In this document: positions 8,053 through 14,777 of the stretch, one piece after another
How positions within the stretch are numbered: the stretch's first letter is position 1
Layout: the number at the start of each line of letters is the position of its first letter
Assembly: GCA_035278025.1 (NCBI GenBank)
Contig: DATEJK010000185.1
Span: forward strand, 1 to 31,384
From: JAICWP01 sp035278025
Lineage (GTDB): Bacteria > Acidobacteriota > Terriglobia > Terriglobales > Acidobacteriaceae
Reading direction: 5' to 3'
DNA length: 31,384 nucleotides
Position numbers and translations under genes: made by a program
The notes under the pieces: model-generated
Databases searched by the model: none
The model's input: only the letters and a program-made list of their open reading frames with translations
What the model was told of the DNA's origin: nothing

Positions 8053-9468
8053 ATGGTTTCCCCCGCCCGCGCCGCCGCTTTCGACATTCTGCTGCGAGTG
8101 GAGCGCCACGGCGCCTACGCCTCCGAACTGCTGCACTCCAGCCGCTACCAGGAGCTTTCTGCTGCTGATCACGCGCTGTGCACCGAGCTGGCGATGGGAG
8201 TGCTGCGCTGGCGCTCCGCTCTGGACGCGGGAGTGGCCCAGGCGTCTTCGCAGCCGATCGAAAAGCTCGATCTCGAAGTTTTGATCGCGCTGCGCCTGGG
8301 CGCATACCAGTTGGGGTGGCTGGAGCGGGTGCCGGCGCGGGCGGCGATTTACGAAAGTGTGGAGCTGGTGAAAAAGGCGCGCAAGCGCTCCGCCGCCGGC
8401 TTCGTAAACGCTGTCTTACGAAAACTCTCCGCAGACCGGCAATGGAAAGAGCGGCTTCCGGCTCCGCTGGCTGCTGCCCTCAGGGAGGGCGCGCAGCCGC
8501 CGACCTCGGAGCAACCAGGATGGACTTCCTATACTCCGCATTCCAGCTCTGCGGTCGCGGCGCAGCCCTGGGCCCATCAGTTCGCTCATCCGGTGTGGGT
8601 GGTGGACCGGTGGTGCGCGGAATTCGGCAGCGCCAAGACTCTGGCTATCTGCCGGTACGATCAGCAGGTGCCGCTAACGGCCATCCGCCTGCGCGCTCCC
8701 GAATGCGAAACCGAATTGCGGCAAGCCGGTATTGAACTATTGCCGGGCGCGTTTCTGGCCGATGCTCGCCGGGTGGAAAAGGGGGACATCACGGGCACTG
8801 CCGCATTCCGCGAGGGGCGGATCGCCATTCAGGATGAAGCCTCGCAGTTAGTGGCGGCGCTGGTAGGACGAGGGCAGAGGTTGCTGGATTGCTGCGCCGC
8901 GCCCGGAGGCAAGACCGCAATTTTGGCGGACCGCAATCCGAATGCGCAGATCATCGCCGCCGATCTGCATCCCCAGCGCGCCCGGCTGCTGCGGCGGCTG
9001 GTGCGTGCGAAAAACGTGCAGATCATCGCCGCCGACGCCGGGCGACTGCCAGTCAGCGGTGAGTTCGACCGGGTCCTGGCTGACGTCTCCTGTTCCGGGA
9101 CAGGAACATTGGCCCGCAACCCCGAAATCAAGTGGCGCTTGCGCCCCGAAGACCTGGCCGACCTGCACCCCCGCCAGGTCGCAATTGCGCGTGCCGCGCT
9201 GGAACATCTCGCGCCGGGAGGAAGGCTAGTCTATTCCACCTGCTCGCTGGAGCGCGAGGAGAACCAGGCGGTGGTGGAAGAACTGCTCGCCAGCCCACCC
9301 GGCATCCAGGTGCTGGATTGCCGACTGGAGTTGCAGGCCATGCAAGAGCGCGGGGAACTTATCTGGCAAGACCTGGATTCGATTACGGACGGAGTGTTTC
9401 TGCGCACGCTGCCCGGCGTGCATCCCGGCGACGGGTTCTTCGCCGCCATCCTGGGAAAAACCGGTTAA
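8053..9468 (+). CDS. rsmB: 16S rRNA (cytosine-5) methyltransferase RsmB
   Basis: A 471-aa protein that methylates C967 of 16S rRNA (E. coli numbering) with S-adenosylmethionine. Residues 1-135 are the NusB-like RNA-binding domain (SPARAAAFDILLRVERHG, AGFVNAVLRKL). The methyltransferase domain has motif I LLDCCAAPGGKT (278-288), the motif IV cysteine Cys347 and the motif VI cysteine Cys397 in YSTCSLEREEN. Motif IV reads DVSCSGTG, with Ser where the family nearly always has Pro before Cys. An in-frame TAA at 8035-8037 and the lack of any other start codon make 8053 the only possible start. It has no ribosome site and follows an ATTACCCGATTACCC repeat directly. Confidence 0.95.
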   Translation: MVSPARAAAFDILLRVERHGAYASELLHSSRYQELSAADHALCTELAMGVLRWRSALDAGVAQASSQPIEKLDLEVLIALRLGAYQLGWLERVPARAAIYESVELVKKARKRSAAGFVNAVLRKLSADRQWKERLPAPLAAALREGAQPPTSEQPGWTSYTPHSSSAVAAQPWAHQFAHPVWVVDRWCAEFGSAKTLAICRYDQQVPLTAIRLRAPECETELRQAGIELLPGAFLADARRVEKGDITGTAAFREGRIAIQDEASQLVAALVGRGQRLLDCCAAPGGKTAILADRNPNAQIIAADLHPQRARLLRRLVRAKNVQIIAADAGRLPVSGEFDRVLADVSCSGTGTLARNPEIKWRLRPEDLADLHPRQVAIARAALEHLAPGGRLVYSTCSLEREENQAVVEELLASPPGIQVLDCRLELQAMQERGELIWQDLDSITDGVFLRTLPGVHPGDGFFAAILGKTG

Positions 9469-9722
9469 CCACAGAGGACACGAAGGGTCACAAAGGAAAA
9501 TCGAAGAAAAGACATCAAGGAATGGCTCGCGCGCCAAACCTTCGAAATTTTTGGCGTCTCTCGGTCCTGCGTGCTCTTTGTGGTGTGCTTTAGCGGGTCA
9601 CCCGCCGCCATCCTGGGAAAAACCGGTTAACCACAGAGGACACGAAGGGCCACAAAGGAAAACCGAAGAAAGGTCTGATTCACGTCAACTTCGTGCCCTT
9701 TGTGGTGTGCTTTAGCGGGTCA
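9441..9722. repeat. Tandem duplication of the rsmB / PASTA-gene convergent ends
   Basis: The rsmB 3' end with its downstream repeat (9441-9511) recurs at 9603-9672 with a few substitutions, and CTTTGTGGTGTGCTTTAGCGGGTCA at 9576-9600 recurs at 9698-9722. The second copy of that tail contains the true stop codon of the PASTA gene, so each unit carries a ghost or real end of both neighbouring genes. Within each unit, CCACAGAGGACACGAAGG and its approximate complement can form a hairpin, and the hairpin centres differ in length and sequence (about 65 against about 25 bases). Confidence 0.85.
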
Positions 9723-10473
9723 CTTCGAAGTTCACCACTGTGCCGGCAGTCACCTTCTGTCCGGGAGCGGGGCTCTGGCCCACGATAAGGGTGGCGGTGG
9801 TTCCGGAAGCGGAAGTGGCTGCCGGCGCCGCATTACCCGGCGGCACAGCTGTTCCCGGGCTGCCGGCCGGCGTCTGCACCGTCAGGTTGCCCAGATGCAG
9901 GCCCGCCTTCTCGATGTCGGAGCTGACCAGGGCGAGGGGCTGGCCAACAAAGCTGGGCATCACGAAAGCCGGTGGATCGGGAGGCGCGGCCACCAGCACG
10001 CTGACTCGCGGCGCAGATACCTCGTGCGCGTTGGCGGGCGGGTCCTGGGCGATGACCGTGCCGGGCGCGGGACTGGGAAGGTGTGCGCTGGCCTGTATAC
10101 CCATTTCCAGGCCACGCTCGCGAATGTTGATTTCGGCGGCGCGCCCGCTCTGTCCCACCACATCAGGAATGGCCACGCGCTGCGAGCCCAAGCTTTCCGC
10201 GGCCCGCACCTGCCAGCCGCGGCGCACCAGCGTGCCGGCATCGGGCACCTGCGACATGATCCGGCCAAACGCCACCTGCGAGCTATAGAAGCGGCGCTCC
10301 ACGGAAAACGTCAGTCCATTCTGGAAGGCAAGCCGCTGCGCCTCCCCCGGCATCATGCCCGCGAAATTGGGGACCGCTACCTCCCGCCCGTGAATAGCCA
10401 GCCGCATGGTGGTAATGGCTGACACCATGGCCACCATGAGCAGAATCATGGCCAGGGAGAGCAGGCGAAACAT
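9712..10473 (-). CDS. Membrane-anchored PASTA-domain protein
   Basis: A 253-aa protein with one N-terminal membrane anchor (about 2-24) and no cytoplasmic domain, so the rest should face the periplasm. Three PASTA repeats follow: about 33-93 (VAVPNFAGMMPGEAQRLA), 97-165 (VAIPDVVGQSGRAAEINI, PAPGTVIAQDPPA) and 170-252 (MPSFVGQPLALVSSDIEKAG, PAPGQKVTAGT). PASTA repeats are usually found on Ser/Thr kinases or penicillin-binding proteins, where they sense peptidoglycan; here they stand alone next to a class A penicillin-binding protein, so a wall-related role is likely. It is convergent with rsmB. The upstream sequence has no strong ribosome site. Confidence 0.88.
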   Translation of the reverse strand: MFRLLSLAMILLMVAMVSAITTMRLAIHGREVAVPNFAGMMPGEAQRLAFQNGLTFSVERRFYSSQVAFGRIMSQVPDAGTLVRRGWQVRAAESLGSQRVAIPDVVGQSGRAAEINIRERGLEMGIQASAHLPSPAPGTVIAQDPPANAHEVSAPRVSVLVAAPPDPPAFVMPSFVGQPLALVSSDIEKAGLHLGNLTVQTPAGSPGTAVPPGNAAPAATSASGTTATLIVGQSPAPGQKVTAGTVVNFEVTR

Positions 10474-10557
10474 TGTCTTTAAGCGGACGATGGAGCGATT
10501 GTAGCGCGCTACGTTCCAGTTTTCACGAGGGAGACACGAAGTTAAAAAACAAGTTAC

Positions 10558-10693
10558 GTATCAGGGCACGGCTTCAGCCGTGCTTGGTTTCAGAATTGCG
10601 GCTTTAGCCGCTGTGGCCCAAATGACCGATTTTCAGCGGCTGAAGCCGCGTTCCCGTGAACCGTGCGGCACGCCTGAAGGCGTGCCCTGATAC
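10558..10693. repeat. Nested REP/BIME-like palindromes
   Basis: Four palindromes are arranged symmetrically. The outer pair, 10558-10583 and 10667-10693, are inverted copies of GTATCAGGGCACG plus a palindrome. The inner pair, 10598-10613 (GCGGCTTTAGCCGCTG) and 10634-10649 (CAGCGGCTGAAGCCGC), are also inverted copies of each other. Such GGCTTTAGCC/GGCTGAAGCC units recur around the RAYT transposase at 20 kb. The rest of the gap 10474-10833 contains only short G+C-rich direct repeats and the hairpin at 10804-10821. Confidence 0.8.
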
Positions 10694-10803
10694 AAATCGC
10701 TTGCACACCAGGGCTAAGGCCAGCAAAAATTTGGAGGCTGGCGCGGCGCTGGAGCCCCGCGCTTCCACAGTGGCGCGAGGCTTTCGCGTAAGCGCCAACA
10801 ACA

Positions 10804-10821
10804 CCGGCGGACAACCGCCGG
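10804..10821 (-). terminator. Hairpin after the penicillin-binding protein gene
   Basis: CCGGCGG-ACAA-CCGCCGG forms a 7-bp stem 13 bp beyond the stop of the - strand gene. In the transcript it is followed by UGUUGUUGG, a weak U-rich tail. It may instead be one more member of the local palindromic repeats. Confidence 0.4.
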
Positions 10822-10833
10822 CTACCAACTGCC

Positions 10834-13083
10834 TCAGTGCGTCTCATCCGCTGCGGGGGCGCTGTCCGGCGTGTCCACCTTCTGGGCCACCGAGCCGGGC
10901 TGGAGCGGAGGCGGAGGCTGAAAATTGCCGGGATCGTGACCCTGCAGCGCCGCCGCCATAAACTCCATCCAGATAGGCAGCGCGGCCCGGGCCCCGGTTT
11001 CCTTGTTGCCCAGCGATTTTTTCTGGTCAAAGCCCACCCACACGCCGCAGGTCAGGTTGGGAGAGAAGCCGATGAACCAGGCGTCGGTGAAATCGTTGGT
11101 GGTTCCGGTTTTGCCCGCCAGGGCGTAGGGCATGCGGCTGGCGGCTACGGCGGTGCCGCGCAGCACCACCTCGCGCAGCATGGAGGTCATGATGCGGGCG
11201 GTGCGCTGGCTGATCACGTCGCGCACGTCGGGATAGTTCTCCTCCAGCAGGCGGCCATCGTAGTCGGTGACCTTGCTGATGTAGCGCGGCAGCAGGCGCA
11301 CCCCATCCTCGGGAAAGACGCTGAAGGCGGAGGTCTGCTCCAGCACGGTGGCGTCGGCGGCGCCCAAAGCGATGGGCAGGTAGTCGGGTATCTCTTCGCT
11401 GATGCCGAAACGGTGAGCGTAGCTTATGACCGTCTCAATCCCGACTTTCTCCGCGGTCTTCAGAGCCGGAATGTTGCGCGAATTGGCCAGGGCCCGCCGC
11501 AAGGTGATGTTGCCCTCAAATTTCTCGTCGTAGTTGTGCGGGATGTAGGGTCCGGAAGGCGTGTTGAAGGTGACGGGCGCATCCAGCACCACGTCATCGG
11601 GCGTGGCCCCCTGGTCAACGGCGGCGGTATAGACGTAGGGCTTGAAGGAGGAGCCCACCTGGCGCTCCGCCTGGGTGGCGTGATTGAACTTGGAAAGGTC
11701 GAAATCGCGCCCGCCCACCATGGCCTTGATGTCGCCGGTGGCGTTGTCAATGGCGACCAGGGCGCCCTGCACGCCCGAGTCCTGCTCCAGGGTGACTCGC
11801 GCCCGGTTATCCGGCCCCAGGGAAATCACTTTCACATAGGCCACATCTCCGGGAGCCAGCAGTTGGGAAACGCGTTTCCTGGTCCAGGCTACTTCCTCCG
11901 GCCCCAGCGAGGCGAAGTAACGGCCAAACTTCACCACCGCTGTGCCGGCTGAAGCTTCGGTGACCAGCGCGTGCACGTAGCTGCCGGGTTGCAGAGTTTC
12001 ATCCCAGTCGGGATTGTGGTAGCTCTCCAGGGTGCGGTCTTCCAGCAGCACGTTTTCCAGGCGCCCTTTCCAGCCGTGCCGGTGTTCATAGGCGGCCAGC
12101 CCATCCAGCACCGCCTGGTTGGCCGCTTTCTGCATGTCCATGTCGAGTGTGGTGTAGACGCGCAATCCGCCCTGGTGCACCTGGTCGCTGCCGTATTTTT
12201 TTTCCAGATACTGGCGGATCTCTTCCACGTAGTAGGGCGCCAGGGAATTGGGGTCGGTCTGCAGATTCAGGCGGATGGGCTCTTCCTTGGCGGCGGTGGC
12301 TTGCGCGACCGTGATTTCGCCGTCTTCCAGCATGGAATTGATGACCAGATTGCGGCGGCGCAGGGCGCGCTCCGGGTTGTTGATGGGAGAGTAGTAGCTG
12401 GGCGCCTTGGGCAGGCCCGCCAGCAGGGCCGCTTCCGGCAGGGTCAGGTCGCGGGCGTGCTTGCCGAAGTAGAACCGGGCGCCGGTTTCAAAACCGTAAA
12501 CTCCGTGGCCGAGGAAGATCTGGTTGGCGTAGAGGGTAAAAATCTGCGCCTTGGTAAAGCGGCGCTCAATCTGGATGGCGAGCAGAATCTCCTCCAGCTT
12601 GCGGCCGTAGGTGCGTTCGGGAGAAAGAAACAGGTTGCGCGAGAGCTGCATGGTCAGGGTGGAGGCGCCCTGCACTTTGCCGCCGGAGATAAGGTCGCGC
12701 CAGGCGGCGCCCAGCACCCGCCACACATTTACCCCCCAGTGGCTTTCGAAATTTTTATCTTCGATGGAGATGACCGCCTCGCGCAGCACCGGCGGGTAGT
12801 CCTGGAAACGCGCCACTACCCGGCGCTGCAGGGCAAAAGAACCGATCACTCGCCCCTGGTCGTCAAACAGCTCGGTGTTGGAGATGGGACGGTAGTGCTC
12901 CAGGTCGTCCACCTGGGGAAGGTCGGTGTTGTAAACGAACAGCAGCCCGCCCAGGGAGCCGGCGCCCGCCGCGGCCAGCACCAGCACTCCGTACACGATC
13001 CAGCCGATCAGCCGGCGCCGGGCGGCGGCTTCTTCGGGAGTACGAACCTCAACCGGGGGCCGGTCTGCGTCCAGCAACTTCAT
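10834..13083 (-). CDS. Class A penicillin-binding protein (PBP1A-like)
   Basis: A 749-aa bifunctional peptidoglycan synthase with one membrane anchor (about 26-50). The GT51 glycosyltransferase domain has catalytic Glu108 in EDKNFESHWG, then GASTLTMQLSRNLFL (139-153) and RKLEEILLAIQIER. The transpeptidase domain has the SxxK serine Ser478 with Lys481 (GSSFKPY), the SxN motif Ser535-Arg-Asn537, and KTGT from Lys658. It therefore should both polymerise glycan strands and cross-link peptides on the outer face of the inner membrane. No clear ribosome site precedes the ATG; TGCTATGCT 14 bp upstream of the ATG looks like an extended -10 box, so a very short leader is possible. Its neighbour is the PASTA protein. 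Confidence 0.96.
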   Translation of the reverse strand: MKLLDADRPPVEVRTPEEAAARRRLIGWIVYGVLVLAAAGAGSLGGLLFVYNTDLPQVDDLEHYRPISNTELFDDQGRVIGSFALQRRVVARFQDYPPVLREAVISIEDKNFESHWGVNVWRVLGAAWRDLISGGKVQGASTLTMQLSRNLFLSPERTYGRKLEEILLAIQIERRFTKAQIFTLYANQIFLGHGVYGFETGARFYFGKHARDLTLPEAALLAGLPKAPSYYSPINNPERALRRRNLVINSMLEDGEITVAQATAAKEEPIRLNLQTDPNSLAPYYVEEIRQYLEKKYGSDQVHQGGLRVYTTLDMDMQKAANQAVLDGLAAYEHRHGWKGRLENVLLEDRTLESYHNPDWDETLQPGSYVHALVTEASAGTAVVKFGRYFASLGPEEVAWTRKRVSQLLAPGDVAYVKVISLGPDNRARVTLEQDSGVQGALVAIDNATGDIKAMVGGRDFDLSKFNHATQAERQVGSSFKPYVYTAAVDQGATPDDVVLDAPVTFNTPSGPYIPHNYDEKFEGNITLRRALANSRNIPALKTAEKVGIETVISYAHRFGISEEIPDYLPIALGAADATVLEQTSAFSVFPEDGVRLLPRYISKVTDYDGRLLEENYPDVRDVISQRTARIMTSMLREVVLRGTAVAASRMPYALAGKTGTTNDFTDAWFIGFSPNLTCGVWVGFDQKKSLGNKETGARAALPIWMEFMAAALQGHDPGNFQPPPPLQPGSVAQKVDTPDSAPAADETH

Positions 13084-13199
13084 GGGAGGATGAGTTCAGC
13101 ATAGCACCAGCCCAAGCGCCCGGTGCGCAGTGGAAAGTGGCCGGGCATGTGGATGGTCAACGGAGTGAGCGCTCGTTCTGGTGGCGGCATGAGGGCCGC

Positions 13200-13230
13200 A
13201 AAACAAAGCCCCTTGCCGAAGCAAGGGGCT
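13200..13230 (-). terminator. Rho-independent terminator of the OmpA-domain gene
   Basis: On the - strand, AGCCCCTTGC pairs with GCAAGGGGCT around a UUCG-type tetraloop (13207-13230), followed by UUGUUUU. It lies 24 bp after the stop of the OmpA-domain gene and is a textbook terminator. Confidence 0.9.
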
Positions 13231-13254
13231 CGAGGCGGGACGTGCTGCTGACGC

Positions 13255-14220
13255 TTATTGCTGCGGCTGCGGCTGCGGTGGCGCCGGGGTGGCAGGAGCG
13301 GTCTGGTTGCCCTGCGTGCCGGTTACCGAGCTCAGCTGTTCCAGGTCGTTCTTCATCAGGCTGACTTCCACCCGTCCGCCGCTGACGCGCTTCGCCTTGC
13401 CGCCTTCCGTGGCGACAGGGGCGTTGCCCATACCCAGCAGGTAGATTCGGTACACGGGAATGTCGTGGTTCAGCACCAGGTAACGGACCACAGACTCGGC
13501 CACCTTCTGCGAGTTCTGGATGGCGGCCTGGCCGCGGCCGGAAGAGAAGCCCTGCACTTCGATGATGTAGCCGCGCTGGTTGGCCAGCGGGGTAGCCATC
13601 TCATCCAGCGCTTCCTTGGCGCGCTTGCTCAGCACGCTCTGGCCGGGACGGAAACGGATCTCGGTCTGCGTGGTGGGCTTGTACTGGTCAATGTTGCTGA
13701 CTACCTGCTCCACGGTGTTGATGTGGGTGGTAGCGGTATTGGCCGTCGTCTGCGCCGCCTGCGCCCGATTGCCGGCGTCAATGGCGTGCTGGTCGGCTTC
13801 ATTGGCCTTGTTGGTGGCCAACTGGATGCCCTGCTGGGCGCGGGAATCAACGTCCTTGATGTCCTTGGCGTTCTGCGCCGTCAGGTCGTCGAGTTCGTTT
13901 ACCCGGTCACGGACGGGCGAGAGCTGCCGCTGCACATACTTTTTGCGGGCGAAGGGGTTCAGCTTGCCCCAGAAACCCTGCTTCTTATCCACCACCAGGG
14001 GCTGATGCGCGCCCGAGGTCTGGGTGCCGGTCTGGGCGTTCTTGTCGGTTTGCATGGCCGGCTGTTGCGTGCTCTGGTCGGCCGGGGTCTGGGTCTGGGT
14101 CGCCGCCGGCTGCTGGGCTGTCGGTTGCGACTGGTCCGAAGTGGTCGTGTCTTGCTGCGCCAGAACCGGGACCGAGAGGGCCGCGGCCAGCAACAGCGCC
14201 ATCCATACGCGATTCTTCAT
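13255..14220 (-). CDS. OmpA-family peptidoglycan-binding protein
   Basis: A 321-aa exported protein starting at the ATG of 14218-14220, chosen because GGAGG lies 8 bases upstream and a clean signal peptide follows (MKNRVWMALLLAAALSVPVLA, cut before QQD). Residues about 25-65 are very Gln/Thr-rich, a flexible low-complexity linker. Residues about 95-165 form a helical, probably coiled-coil segment (VRDRVNELDDLTAQNAKDI and many Ala). The C-terminal OmpA domain (about 185-295) shows the normal pattern: IRFRPGQSVLSKRAKEALDEMA, VQGFSSGRG, NQKVAESVVRYL-like and GMGNAPVA. There is no beta-barrel. It probably tethers the outer membrane or another envelope part to the cell wall. Confidence 0.9.
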   Translation of the reverse strand: MKNRVWMALLLAAALSVPVLAQQDTTTSDQSQPTAQQPAATQTQTPADQSTQQPAMQTDKNAQTGTQTSGAHQPLVVDKKQGFWGKLNPFARKKYVQRQLSPVRDRVNELDDLTAQNAKDIKDVDSRAQQGIQLATNKANEADQHAIDAGNRAQAAQTTANTATTHINTVEQVVSNIDQYKPTTQTEIRFRPGQSVLSKRAKEALDEMATPLANQRGYIIEVQGFSSGRGQAAIQNSQKVAESVVRYLVLNHDIPVYRIYLLGMGNAPVATEGGKAKRVSGGRVEVSLMKNDLEQLSSVTGTQGNQTAPATPAPPQPQPQQ

Positions 14221-14777
14221 TGGAAATCCTCCGAGTTGGGGAGCTTCGGGGCTCCGCTCCATTGCGCTTTTACGCGCTCTTTCTTGAATTTATTCCCGTC
14301 CCGAACCTGGGTTCCTTGCGAAGCACCCTTGCGAGCCGCCTCGCCAAAACCGGGGAGAAAATCTCGTCCTTGCGGACGCGCTCCATCTTCCTGTAATCAC
14401 CTGAGTTGCCAAACTCCTGCCGCGAGGGCATTCCTAAGTTGCTCAATCACAATAAATTGTAGCGCCTTTCGGGGCCCAAGGGGGAGACGAGGGAGCCAGG
14501 CAGAGTAATTTTGATAGACACGGTATAAAAAGTGCCGTCAGAGGCAAAAAAGCGGGAAGGGGCGAGTGGCAGGCGAAAAAGGCATGAAAACCTGAGAAAA
14601 CGGGGCCAGTCCCCTTGCCCGGCGGCAAATTCGCCAGGTTGTTCCGATTATTTGATGGCTTGGGCGAGCGGCGGGCTCGCCGGGGGGAGCGCATCGCCCA
14701 GTTCGGCTGGGCAAAGAGGAGCAGCGGACGGCGGAAAGAGCATCTGCTCTGGGCCGCAGCTGCGGCGGCGGCAACTA
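14221..14777. other. Gene-free region upstream of the OmpA-domain gene
   Basis: I see no credible gene here. Near the OmpA start the - strand leader could fold: GGAGC/GCTCC at about 14234-14262 and GCGC/GCGC at about 14264-14277. TTTTTATACC read on the - strand near 14525 could be a promoter element. A palindrome GCCCAGTTCGGCTGGGC (about 14697-14713) lies beyond the stop of the GGDEF/EAL gene but has no T-run. Confidence 0.4.

Noticed and set aside
11971..13104. Long + strand frame opposite the penicillin-binding protein
   Set aside because: The - strand protein has all catalytic motifs; the + strand translation has none.
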